Assembly: GCF_022229005.1 (NCBI RefSeq)
Contig: NZ_JAKKFD010000003.1
Coordinates: forward strand, 124,001 to 188,000
Direction of reading: 5' to 3'
DNA length: 64,000 nt
Source: Micromonospora trifolii
GTDB taxonomy: Bacteria; Actinomycetota; Actinomycetes; Mycobacteriales; Micromonosporaceae
Position 1 is the stretch's first letter. The number at the start of each line of letters is the position of its first letter. Of this stretch, positions 1 through 7,462 are shown piece after piece. The notes beneath the pieces are model-generated. The model had not been told where the DNA came from. It did no database searches and saw nothing but the letters and a program-made list of their open reading frames with translations. Made by a program: the position numbers and the translations under genes.

Positions 1-133
1 CGACACCGGTGTACCGGACGAGGCCGCGCTGGTCCGCTGGTGCGCCGACCGGCTTCCCGAGCACGCGGTGCCGCGCCGCATTCGCGTCCTGACCGACATT
101 CCCGTCAAGGAGACTCTGAAGAGCGATGTCTGA
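1..133 (+). CDS. acyl-CoA/acyl-ACP synthetase (AMP-binding), C-terminal end only
   Basis: Only the last 43 codons lie in the window; the gene starts upstream of position 1. The frame reads ...WCADRLPEHAVPRRI, then VLTDIPVKETLKSDV and stop. This matches the small C-terminal domain of adenylate-forming enzymes, where a short acidic/hydrophobic helix leads to a conserved lysine near the end (P-x-K-x-x-x-K type; here PVKETLK). The family activates a carboxylic acid as an acyl-adenylate and passes it to CoA or a carrier protein; the substrate cannot be told from this fragment. It overlaps the next gene by 8 bp, so the two are translationally coupled. Confidence 0.6.
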   Translation, partial: DTGVPDEAALVRWCADRLPEHAVPRRIRVLTDIPVKETLKSDV

Positions 134-881
134 GCCCGCCGACACCCAGCTCGTCCCGCCCAGCTCCGTGGTCCTCGTCTCCGGCGGTTCCCGTGGCCTG
201 GGCCTGGCCATCGTCACCGACCTGCTCGACGCGGGCGTACGCGTGGCCGCGTTCGCCCGCACCATCACCCCGGAGTTGGAGAAGCTCGCCGCCGAGCACC
301 CCGACCGGGTGCACGTCGGCTCGGTGGACGTCACCGATCTGCGCGCCGCGCAGAGCTTCGTCCGCGAGGTGGAGCAGCGCCTCGGCCCGATCGACGGCAT
401 CGTCAACAACGCCGCCATGGGGCAGGACTCCCTGCACGCGCACACCGCCACCGACGACATCGCCCGGATCATCGAGACCAACCTGACGGCTCCGCTCCAG
501 CTGACCCGGCTGGTGATCCGCCGGATGCTGGCCAAGGGGCTGCGCGGCCGGATCGTCAACATCACCTCGATCTGTGGGCAGCGCGGGTTCCCCGGCCTCG
601 TCGCGTACTCGGCCACCAAGGGCGGCATGGACGCCGCCACCCGGTCGCTCGCCCGCGAACTGGGCGGCCGGATGCTGGTCAACTCGGTCGCGCCCGGCTT
701 CTTCGCCTCGGAGATGTCCGCAGTGCTCGGCCCGACCCAGCTCGACCAGATCGTGCGCCGCACCCCGACCGGTCACCTGACCGAGCCGGAGGAGGTCACC
801 CCTGTCGTGCGGATGCTGCTGCGGGAACACACCAACATCAACGGCCAGGTCATCGTGGTGGACGGTGCCGCCGCCATCTGA
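126..881 (+). CDS. SDR-family oxidoreductase (FabG-like ketoreductase)
   Basis: A 251-residue classical short-chain dehydrogenase. The Rossmann glycine motif SGGSRGLG lies at residues 19-26, NNAA at 94-97, and the catalytic triad is Ser148, Tyr161 and Lys165 (YSATK). The C-terminus has the usual NGQ-x-x-x-VDGA ending. Length and motifs match 3-oxoacyl-ACP reductases, cytoplasmic NAD(P)H enzymes that reduce a keto group on an acyl carrier. The ATG at 126 overlaps the stop of the upstream adenylating enzyme and a PPTase-like gene follows, so it may work on a carrier-bound acyl group. The exact substrate is unknown; the SDR family call is firm, FabG-like chemistry is inference. Confidence 0.85.
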   Translation: MSEPADTQLVPPSSVVLVSGGSRGLGLAIVTDLLDAGVRVAAFARTITPELEKLAAEHPDRVHVGSVDVTDLRAAQSFVREVEQRLGPIDGIVNNAAMGQDSLHAHTATDDIARIIETNLTAPLQLTRLVIRRMLAKGLRGRIVNITSICGQRGFPGLVAYSATKGGMDAATRSLARELGGRMLVNSVAPGFFASEMSAVLGPTQLDQIVRRTPTGHLTEPEEVTPVVRMLLREHTNINGQVIVVDGAAAI

Positions 882-1395
882 CCTGCGGCCGGGTCTCCTC
901 CCGGTGCGACCAGCGCGGCGGGTCGGCCCCACCGGGCCTGCCCTGCCGTCGGGGGTGGGCGGCGCCGCTGTGCCGCGTCCGGTGCCAGGGCTGCTCGCCG
1001 CCGCCGAGCGGCATCTGCGCATCGGGTCGGCGGCTGCGATGGCCGACGCTGTCACCCGCAGTCACCTCGACGATGGACGGTGCGTTGGCTGGTACGGCCC
1101 ACCGGCGCCCGGCTGGCGGGTGGCCGTCGACGCGGAGCGCGCCGACGCCCCGGTGCCCCCGGCGCTGGCCCGCCGGTTCGGCGCTGGTGACTTCTGGGCA
1201 CGGTGGACCCGGGCCGAGTGCTGCTGCAAGCTGGCCGACGTGCCGATCGCGACCTGGTGGCGGAGTCACGGCCTGGGTACGCCGGCGGCCGGCGCCGCGC
1301 TGTGGCGAACCCTGCGCCTGGCCGACCTGGTGGTAACCGTCGGCTTCGCCCCGACCCTCCTACCCCGCCCCACCCAGCGATCTTGCACTTTCTGA
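865..1395 (+). CDS. 4'-phosphopantetheinyl-transferase-like protein
   Basis: A 176-residue reading frame starting at a GTG inside the end of the SDR gene; GTGs at 904 and 970 are alternative starts. Residues 87-92 (AVDAER) and the later W114-T-R-x-E118-x-x-x-K122 resemble the two signature motifs of the Sfp/AcpS superfamily, (V/I)G(V/I)D and W-x-x-KE-x-x-x-K. That family transfers phosphopantetheine from CoA to a carrier-protein serine. The first glycine and the lysine before E118 are replaced, so activity is uncertain. Coupling to an adenylating enzyme and a ketoreductase fits a small carrier-protein pathway. The last residues are encoded inside the palindromic element at 1363-1465. Confidence 0.5.
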   Translation: MPPPSDLRPGLLPVRPARRVGPTGPALPSGVGGAAVPRPVPGLLAAAERHLRIGSAAAMADAVTRSHLDDGRCVGWYGPPAPGWRVAVDAERADAPVPPALARRFGAGDFWARWTRAECCCKLADVPIATWWRSHGLGTPAAGAALWRTLRLADLVVTVGFAPTLLPRPTQRSCTF

Positions 1396-1478
1396 CGCCG
1401 AATCGCGGCTTACACGCCTTTGGCCGGGACAGTAACTGCAAGATCGCCGAGGTGGGGTGGGGTGGGGTGGGGTGGGGG
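1363..1478. repeat. REP-like palindrome followed by a G-run tract
   Basis: CGATCTTGCA near 1378 is repeated inverted as TGCAAGATCG near 1436, and the outer arms (C-rich at 1363-1375, G-rich from 1451) also pair, giving an imperfect palindrome of about 100 bp. Immediately after it, four runs of four G and one of five G (1454-1478) are each separated by a single T, a pattern with strong G-quadruplex potential. The element lies between convergent genes and includes the 3' end of the PPTase-like frame. It may be a terminator or an interspersed repeat; copy number cannot be seen from one window. Confidence 0.6.
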
Positions 1479-1481
1479 CGC

Positions 1482-2534
1482 TTAGATCAGGTTCCAGGTT
1501 AGGGGGGTGCCTCGGGGGACGTCGGTGGCGAAGGTGCGGCCCAGGACCCGGTCGATCTCCACGGGTGCCAGGCCGCCGGCCGGCCGGATCGAGCGGACGT
1601 TGTGCGCGGTCACCGGGTCGCCAGCCTGGACGTCCTCGACCACGAAGAGCGAGCGGCGGAACCGCAGCCCCTCCCGCTCGGCGGGGGTCGGTCCGACAGC
1701 GGTGCCGCCCATTGCCTCGTACGCACGGGCCGACTCGGCGACCAGGGCCGTGAGCTCCGCCGGGTTCAGGGAGAAGCCCGAGTCCACGCCGCCGTCGGCC
1801 CGGTCCAGCGTCACGTGCTTCTCGATGAAGCAGGCGCCGAGCGCCACCGAGGCGACAGCCACCCCGATGCCGGGCGTGTGGTCGGAGAGCCCGACCGGCA
1901 CGTCGAACGCGCCGGCCAGCACCGGCAACCGGCGCAGGTTGCTGTCGGCCGGCGGCGCCGGGTAGGACGCGGTGCAGGCCAGCAGGACGATGCCCGCCGC
2001 GCCGCCGTCCCGGGCGGTGCGCACTGCGGCGTCGATCTCGGCGACCGTCGCCATTCCGGTGGAGATGACCATCGGCTTGCCGGTGCTGGCCACCAGTCGG
2101 ATCAGCGGCAGGTCGACCAGCTCCGACGAGGCGATCTTGTACGCGGGCGCGTCCAGCGACTCCAGCAGCTCCACGGCGGTCGCGTCGAACGGTGACGAGA
2201 AGACTGTCAGGCCACGCTCGCGGGCCCGCTCGAAGATCGGGGCGTGCCACTCGTACGGGGTGTGCGCGCGTTCGTAAAGGCGGTACAGGTTCTCCCCGCC
2301 CCACAGCTCGTGCCCGCTGGAGATCCGGAACGCCGGGGTGTCGACGTCGATGGTGATGGTGTCCGGCCGGTACGTCTGGAGCTTGAGCGCGTGCGCCCCG
2401 CTCGCGGCCACCGCGTCGACGATGGCCAGCGCCCGGTTCAGATCGCCGTTGTGGTTGCCGGACATCTCGGCGACCACGAACGGTCGCTCCCCGGCACCGA
2501 CCGCGTGCGGTCCGATCTTGATTGTCGCCGTCAT
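1482..2534 (-). CDS. pseI: pseudaminic acid synthase / NeuB-family nonulosonic acid synthase
   Basis: A 350-residue NeuB-family enzyme. An N-terminal TIM barrel begins with the EMSGNHNG motif typical of PseI and contains SSPFD, KIAS and STGMA. A C-terminal antifreeze-like SAF domain follows (about residues 285-350, with RSLFVVEDVQAGD). The family condenses phosphoenolpyruvate with an N-acylated aminohexose to make a nine-carbon acid; EMSGNHN favours pseudaminic over sialic acid synthesis, but legionaminic acid remains possible. The ATG at 2534 has an AGAGGTCGG ribosome site. No other pse or leg biosynthesis gene is visible here, so precursor supply must be encoded elsewhere. A GT2 transferase lies upstream on the same strand. 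Confidence 0.85.
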   Translation of the reverse strand: MTATIKIGPHAVGAGERPFVVAEMSGNHNGDLNRALAIVDAVAASGAHALKLQTYRPDTITIDVDTPAFRISSGHELWGGENLYRLYERAHTPYEWHAPIFERARERGLTVFSSPFDATAVELLESLDAPAYKIASSELVDLPLIRLVASTGKPMVISTGMATVAEIDAAVRTARDGGAAGIVLLACTASYPAPPADSNLRRLPVLAGAFDVPVGLSDHTPGIGVAVASVALGACFIEKHVTLDRADGGVDSGFSLNPAELTALVAESARAYEAMGGTAVGPTPAEREGLRFRRSLFVVEDVQAGDPVTAHNVRSIRPAGGLAPVEIDRVLGRTFATDVPRGTPLTWNLI

Positions 2535-2621
2535 TCCGACCTCTGCTCAGGTACGTCCGCACCGGGGTGCGGTGGTGCTGTCGTCGTCCACCCGGCGGGC
2601 GGACGACCTGGGAAATCAGGG

Positions 2622-2648
2622 CGCCGGGAGCCGCCCCGGCTCCCGGCG
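2622..2648 (-). terminator. strong hairpin between the GT2 gene and pseI
   Basis: A perfect 12-bp GC-rich stem (2622-2633 with 2637-2648) has a 3-nt loop. A second, near-perfect inverted repeat (GTCGTCC/GGACGAC) lies just below it at about 2582-2607. They sit between the stop of the glycosyltransferase and the start of pseI and could terminate the former or attenuate read-through into the latter. Confidence 0.5.
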
Positions 2649-2673
2649 TGCTCTGCGGATGCGGTGGGGTCGA

Positions 2674-3846
2674 TCACGGCAGCCGGCCGACGGTCAGCGC
2701 GTCGCGCCGCTCCGGCGCGAGCCCACAGTCGCGCGTCGACCCGGTGCTCGCCCCTCGCCCCGGGTCCTCGTCGGCGGTGAGCGGACCGCCGTCGGCGCCG
2801 CCCACCGGGCCGGGCCGACGCAGGCGACCAGCGACCCGGTGGGCCTGGCGCAGCGCCGAGTACGCCAACCAGTCACCCCGCCCGACGAGGCGGTGCTTGA
2901 GCCCTGTCACGCCCGGGGGCAGCGGGTAGCCGCCGGTGGGCAGGTACCGACGGTAGTGCGCGGCGGCCCGGTGGAAGAAGTCGCGCCGCAGGTGTGGGTG
3001 CAGCCGGCCGTCGTTGCCCACCACCACCAGGTAGTGGCTGATCATCAGCTCGAACAGCTCGGCCTGCAACCGCTCGTCCGGGTGCTTCTGGGTGACCCAG
3101 TCCATCAGCCGCTCGTACTGGGCGAAGGCGTCGAAGTGCCGGCCGCTGCGGGTGGAGGTGATAGCGCCCTGGCGGCCCTGCCGGTACAGGTAGCAGACCC
3201 GGTCCAGCACGGAGATCTTCTCGGCCCCGATCAGCAGGGGGTGGCTGAACGGGATGTCCTCGTACCAGCCGGGGAAGAACCGCAGCTCCAGCTCGTCCAT
3301 GAAGTCCCGGCGGACCACCTTGTTCCAGGCGGTGTGCTGCACCCGCAGCAGGTGCGGCTGGTCGGCCAGCCGGGTCACGCCGGTGATGCCGCGCAGCAGC
3401 GGGCTGCTCGCGTCGACCTCCCGCCGGCCGTCCTCGTGCACCCGCAGGTGGTCGAGCATCAGCACGTCGGGCTGGTGCTGGCGCAGCCGGTCCAGCACCG
3501 CCGCGATCGTGCCCGGCGGCAACCAGTCGTCGCTGTCGACGAACCAGACGTACCGGCCGGTGGCCACGTCGAGCCCGGCGTTGCGGGCCAGCCCCAGACC
3601 CACGTTGCTGCTCAGGTGCACGACCCGCACGCCGTCGCGGCTGAGGGCGTACGAGCGCAGCATGTCGCCGCAGCCGTCCGGGGAGGCGTCGTCGACGGCG
3701 ATCAGCTCGACCGCGTCCGACTCGCCCGCCGGGATGTCGGCCCGGATCGACTCGAGGCACTGGTACAGGTACGCCTCGACGCCGTACACGGGCACGACGA
3801 TGCTCAGCAGCGGTGCGTGCGTCGGCTCATTGACCACGTCCGCCAC
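2674..3846 (-). CDS. family 2 glycosyltransferase
   Basis: A 390-residue GT-A fold glycosyltransferase. The N-terminal LLSIVVPVYGVEAYL, the nucleotide-sugar aspartates in AVDDASPDG, the NVGLGLARNAGLD loop and the metal-binding VDSDDWL motif are all present and in order. The C-terminal third is basic and variable, as in capsule and teichoic-acid transferases. The enzyme would act on the cytoplasmic face, adding a sugar to a lipid-linked or wall polymer; donor and acceptor are unknown. The start is GTG at 3846, or GTG at 3837, which has a better-spaced GAAGGTGG. It lies upstream of pseI on the same strand, separated by hairpins. Confidence 0.85.
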   Translation of the reverse strand: MADVVNEPTHAPLLSIVVPVYGVEAYLYQCLESIRADIPAGESDAVELIAVDDASPDGCGDMLRSYALSRDGVRVVHLSSNVGLGLARNAGLDVATGRYVWFVDSDDWLPPGTIAAVLDRLRQHQPDVLMLDHLRVHEDGRREVDASSPLLRGITGVTRLADQPHLLRVQHTAWNKVVRRDFMDELELRFFPGWYEDIPFSHPLLIGAEKISVLDRVCYLYRQGRQGAITSTRSGRHFDAFAQYERLMDWVTQKHPDERLQAELFELMISHYLVVVGNDGRLHPHLRRDFFHRAAAHYRRYLPTGGYPLPPGVTGLKHRLVGRGDWLAYSALRQAHRVAGRLRRPGPVGGADGGPLTADEDPGRGASTGSTRDCGLAPERRDALTVGRLP

Positions 3847-4137
3847 CTTCGACGACCCGGGTGGCCGGCCCCGGAACCTGACGTTGCCGCCGATGGTGGA
3901 CTCTCTGAACTCCCGCCCAGCGGCAGGTTAACGCCGGGCCGGTGGGCGGTATCCCGGCCGGGGAAACGCGTGCTGGTGGGGCGGGTGGGATGCGTCCGGT
4001 TCACCCGGGAGTGACCCGGTAGGGTGCCTCGGTGCGGCCCTGTCGGGTCGTCGTGGGCGTCGCCGTCGCGCCGTCCGACGCCGCGCCGAGGAGGCTACGA
4101 CAGTGCTGGTGACCCTGCCGAGCGCCGGGATCCCGGC

Positions 4138-5373
4138 ATGACGAGCGTCGCCGCGACGACGGCCGCCCGACCCGCAACCGCCCCGCCCCGGCTGCCCTCG
4201 CTGACCGGGCTGCGGTGGATCGCCGCTCTGCTGGTCTTCGGCTTTCACGCCGGCACCATGCGGATCATCGCCGAGCCGGACTACAAGGCAGTGGTCGACG
4301 AGCTGTTCACCCTGGGCCTCTCCGGGGTGCAGTTCTTCTTCATCCTCAGCGGGTTCGTGCTGGTCTGGTCGGCCCGCGAGGGGGACTCCCGGCGTACCTT
4401 CTGGCGGCGGCGGATCGCCAAGATCTACCCGAACCACCTGGTGCTGTTCGCGGCGACGCTGGGGGTCGCCTGGTATTTCGCCGACCCGGTCCTGCCGGCG
4501 GCGGCGTTGGAGAACCTGCTGCTGTTGCAGGCGTGGGACCCCCGGCCGGGCTGGTTCTACAGCATCAACACGGTCAGCTGGTCGCTGTCGTGCGAGTTCT
4601 TCTTCTACCTCTGTCTGCCGCTGGCGCTGCCGCTGCTGCGCCGGGCCCGACCGAAGGTGCTCTGGGCGCTGATCGTCGCGCTGCCGCTGCTGATCCTCGC
4701 GCTCTGGCCGGCGCAGGAGTTGGTGCCCGAGGTGAGCCGCTGGTGGTTCACCCAGATCTTCCCGCCCGTACGGTCGCTGGAGTTCTGGTTGGGCGCGGTG
4801 GCGGCCGAGTTGATGCGCCGCGGGCTCTGGCGCGGTCCCAATCTGAGCGTGGCCAGCGGGATCTTCCTGGTCACCTGGGTGGTGGCCGCGCAGTGGATCC
4901 GCGCCGAGCTGTGGACCACACTGCTCGCTGTCGCGTACCTGTTGGTGATCACCGCTGCCGCGGACGCGGACGTGCGGGGGCGGCGCTCGCCGTGGCGGTC
5001 CCGGCCGCTGGTCTGGCTCGGTGAGGTCTCGTTCGCCTTCTATCTGGTGCACGTGCTGGTGATGACGAGCGTGCTGCGCTGGAGCGGCACCTGGGGGATC
5101 GGCTTCGCGGGCTGGCGTGGCCCGGCCGTGGTGTTCGGCTTCCTGGCGGTGACCCTGATCCTCGCCGGGCTGTTGCACCGCTTCGTCGAAACCCCGATGA
5201 TGCGCCGGCTCGCGCCGCGCCGTGCGGCCCGTCCGGCACCCGTTCCCCGACAACGCACGGCCGGCGACGACGACGCGCGAGACCCCGCAAGCAGCGCCCG
5301 CGGCGCTGTCGACGGACCTGCCGGCGAGGTCGGTCAGACCGGCGGTCGATCAACGTACGTCGACCTGCGCTGA
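4138..5373 (+). CDS. acyltransferase-3 family membrane protein (OafA-like)
   Basis: A 411-residue polytopic protein of the acyltransferase-3 family. The first helix contains LRWIAALLVFGFHAG with the family's essential histidine, followed by GVQFFFILSGFVLVWS and the R-x-x-RI-x-K-IYP motif. About ten hydrophobic segments follow. These proteins acylate sugars of surface polymers or antibiotics. I chose the ATG at 4138 because homology to the family begins there; an in-frame GTG at 4024 would add 38 unlikely residues. The charged tail after residue 350 lies past the last helix. It stands divergently from the GT2/pseI genes, so it may modify the same glycan (inference). Confidence 0.82.
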   Translation: MTSVAATTAARPATAPPRLPSLTGLRWIAALLVFGFHAGTMRIIAEPDYKAVVDELFTLGLSGVQFFFILSGFVLVWSAREGDSRRTFWRRRIAKIYPNHLVLFAATLGVAWYFADPVLPAAALENLLLLQAWDPRPGWFYSINTVSWSLSCEFFFYLCLPLALPLLRRARPKVLWALIVALPLLILALWPAQELVPEVSRWWFTQIFPPVRSLEFWLGAVAAELMRRGLWRGPNLSVASGIFLVTWVVAAQWIRAELWTTLLAVAYLLVITAAADADVRGRRSPWRSRPLVWLGEVSFAFYLVHVLVMTSVLRWSGTWGIGFAGWRGPAVVFGFLAVTLILAGLLHRFVETPMMRRLAPRRAARPAPVPRQRTAGDDDARDPASSARGAVDGPAGEVGQTGGRSTYVDLR

Positions 5374-5453
5374 CAGCGTCCACCCTGGTCAAAGGGGTCG
5401 GCGCGGCGTGATTCGACACGCCCGTGGTCGGTGCGCCCGGATCGGCGCGACGG

Positions 5454-5459
5454 TAGCGT
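5454..5459 (+). promoter_or_regulatory. predicted -10 (TAGCGT), leaderless start
   Basis: TAGCGT matches the actinobacterial -10 consensus TANNNT and ends exactly 6 nt before the GTG at 5466, so transcription would begin at or next to the start codon. Confidence 0.45.
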
Positions 5460-5465
5460 GGAGAC

Positions 5466-5888
5466 GTGCTTCCGGTCGCGTTCACCTGTCCGCTGTGGTG
5501 GGTGGCGCGCTGGGCGACTCGTGTGCTGACCAGCCTCGCCGTCGTCGCGGCCCTGGCGCTCGGCGCAGGCCCGGCCACGGCCGCCTCGTCGACGTCCGGC
5601 CCGGTGCCACCGTCGAGCGCGGTGCCGGCCTCGGTCACCGCCGGGTCGCTGGCGGCCCCCTGCCGGCTCGCCGGGCCACCCGCTGCGGCCCGCCCGGCCC
5701 CGGCGATACCGCCGGAGGCCACCGAGGAGTCGGTCCCGACCTGGTCGGTCGACACGCCGGTGGCGCTCCCCGGCGACCAGGGCACCATCGGGTCCGGCGT
5801 GTTGCCGGTCCGCGCGGCCGAATCTGACCGGCTGCCCCTCGGCGACGGTCCGAGCGGTCGGGCTTCCCGGGCCCCACCCGGGCGCTGA
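5466..5888 (+). CDS. small secreted Ala/Pro/Ser-rich protein, unknown
   Basis: A 140-residue frame with a recognisable export signal: a short N-region with arginines, a hydrophobic core VLTSLAVVAALALGA and a probable cleavage site near ATA-AS (about residue 40). The rest is rich in Ala, Pro, Gly and Ser, with one cysteine and no known domain. Support comes from the signal peptide and from the TANNNT hexamer 6 nt before the GTG. Coding evidence beyond that is weak, since GC-rich DNA produces such frames by chance. No function is assigned. Confidence 0.45.
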   Translation: MLPVAFTCPLWWVARWATRVLTSLAVVAALALGAGPATAASSTSGPVPPSSAVPASVTAGSLAAPCRLAGPPAAARPAPAIPPEATEESVPTWSVDTPVALPGDQGTIGSGVLPVRAAESDRLPLGDGPSGRASRAPPGR

Positions 5889-6020
5889 GCCACCGGGACG
5901 ACCGTCCCGTCACCGCGCCCTGTCGACCCACCGCTCCCGGACCCGCCGACCCGTGGCCCACAGTGGCCCGCTGGTCGGCGCGGCTCCCCATCGCACTGCT
6001 CTCTCCCCGAGGTGCCGACC

Positions 6021-6791
6021 ATGGAGACCGTCGTCTTCTACCAGTTCGTGACCGAGGTGCCGCAGGCCGCCGCCATCTGGTCGACGCTGTTCCTGCTGAC
6101 CCTGGGCCTGCTCACCGTGCTGGCCGCCCGCCCCGAACGGGACCGGCCCACCGACGACCCGCTCCCGGCCGGGCCCACTCCTCGGGAGTTGGCCGCCGCC
6201 CAGGCCGTCGACCTGCGCCGCTACGCCGAGGAGGTGGCCGTCGCCGCGGCCGGCGCGGCCACCACCGCCAAGCGGTGGCGCGCCGCCTGGCTGACCGCTC
6301 AGGAGCAGCTGGAGCGGGCCTGGACCGGGTACGACGAGGCGGACACCGCCGCGCGTCGCTTCGCGGGCGCCGGGGCGCTGCCCACCCCGCAGACCCCGCA
6401 CACCCCCGCCGAGTACGCCGCCCGGGAGCGCTATCTGCACCGAGCGGCGATGGCGGCGTACTGGAGGGGCGACCTGACCATGGCGCAGCTCGGCGACGTG
6501 TTCGGGCACCGGCGCGGCTGGGATCCCCGGCGCCACCCGGTCGAGCAGGAGGTGCTGATCAGCCGGGTGATCCGGGATGCGCGGCTGGCCGACTACCAGG
6601 TGGCGGCCGACCGCGAGCGGGCCGCCTGGCGCGACGCGGAGTTGGCAGCCGAGTCGGCTCGTGCCCTCGCCGAGGAGGCGTACGCGGCGGCGGCCCGGCT
6701 CCGCCCCACTCCGGTGCCCGCGCGTCGGACGGTGGCCGGTGCGTTGCGCCCCGCCGTCGTGGCACTGTGGCGCCCGGCCCGGGTGGGTTGA
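6021..6791 (+). CDS. membrane-anchored hypothetical protein
   Basis: A 256-residue protein. A single N-terminal hydrophobic segment (AAIWSTLFLLTLGLLTVLAA, about residues 16-35) is followed by a long Ala/Arg/Glu-rich helical region with coiled-coil character (EEVAVAAAG... through WLTAQEQLERAW and later DRERAAWRDAELAAESA). The ATG at 6021 is preceded by GAGGTG at a suitable distance; a GTG at 6012 would add three residues. I do not recognise a catalytic motif. The layout, a membrane anchor with a cytoplasmic helical domain, is common among conserved actinobacterial hypotheticals. Confidence 0.7.
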   Translation: METVVFYQFVTEVPQAAAIWSTLFLLTLGLLTVLAARPERDRPTDDPLPAGPTPRELAAAQAVDLRRYAEEVAVAAAGAATTAKRWRAAWLTAQEQLERAWTGYDEADTAARRFAGAGALPTPQTPHTPAEYAARERYLHRAAMAAYWRGDLTMAQLGDVFGHRRGWDPRRHPVEQEVLISRVIRDARLADYQVAADRERAAWRDAELAAESARALAEEAYAAAARLRPTPVPARRTVAGALRPAVVALWRPARVG

Positions 6792-7070
6792 GCCCAATCC
6801 GTGATGTGAGGCCGGTCACCCCATTGCGAAATCGGACGTGCGGCGCGATCGACAGCATTGTTCCCGCGATTGCGGTCGCGTTCTTTGCAGCCTGTCCGGT
6901 TGTCGCCCGTAGGCGTCGCCGTAACCGGTTGTCCCATCGAGTCACATCATCGGCAATACGCGCAGAAATTGTCGTGCCAGTTGGGGTTTACGCAGGTGAA
7001 CCTGGCTTGGCAGGGCGCTGAGACGCCAGTAGTGTCGTCCCGTCCGGTGCGGTTACCGATCGCAAGACGC
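6792..7070. other. non-coding stretch upstream of the riboswitch
   Basis: No convincing gene is seen. This stretch is less GC-rich than its surroundings (for example 6840-6990) and should contain the promoter for the riboswitch transcript. I could not place a single -10/-35 pair with confidence. A short frame at 6858-7124 runs into the riboswitch and is not considered real. Confidence 0.5.
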
Positions 7071-7216
7071 GACGCCGCATCGACCCGCTTAATCGTGATC
7101 AACGAACCGGGGACCCATCAGTAAGTCTGGGGTGAATCCGCGAGCCACGGCCCGCGGTAGGGCGATCTTCCCGCCCGAATCCGTCAGCTAACCCGGTAGG
7201 CGGTGTCGGAAGGAGT
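7071..7216 (+). ncRNA. ydaO/yuaA-type c-di-AMP riboswitch
   Basis: The segment carries the conserved elements of the actinobacterial ydaO class in order: AACCGGGGA (7104-7112), GGGGTGAATCC (7129-7139), a variable hairpin, GGGCGATCTTCCCGCCCGAA, then TCCGTCAGCTAACCCGGTAGGCG and a terminal GGAAGGAG. The closing helix is visible: GACGCCGC (7071-7078) pairs with GCGGTGTC (7200-7207), 8 bp with one wobble. This class binds cyclic di-AMP and usually turns off cell-wall hydrolase and potassium-transport genes when the ligand is high. The next gene is an exported peptidase starting about 250 nt downstream, leaving room for an expression platform. Confidence 0.88.
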
Positions 7217-7462
7217 CCCATCCTCGTGCAGCACCTTTCCACCCCTCGGTTGTTCCCTCGCCTCCACGGCGCGGCGGTGCACCCGCTCATTCGTCGCGTG
7301 ACGGTGAGCTGACCCCCCGGGTCATCGCCTTCCCCGCCCGGCCGCGCCGGGCGTTCCCCTGAGCGGTTCACCATCCGCGGACCACGGTCCGCGCGCTGGC
7401 GCCTGCCCGGATGCCGGTCCGGCCCCGGTGTGCCGCTCTCCCCCCGATCCGTGGAGGACCCC

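Noticed and set aside
4024..4137. Upstream GTG extension of the acyltransferase-3 gene
   Set aside because: The added 38 residues are Arg/Pro-rich and unlike the family N-terminus; ATG 4138 lies just before the conserved first helix.
6858..7124. Short plus-strand frame between the membrane-anchored hypothetical and the riboswitch
   Set aside because: It runs into the conserved riboswitch core and shows no domain or ribosome site.
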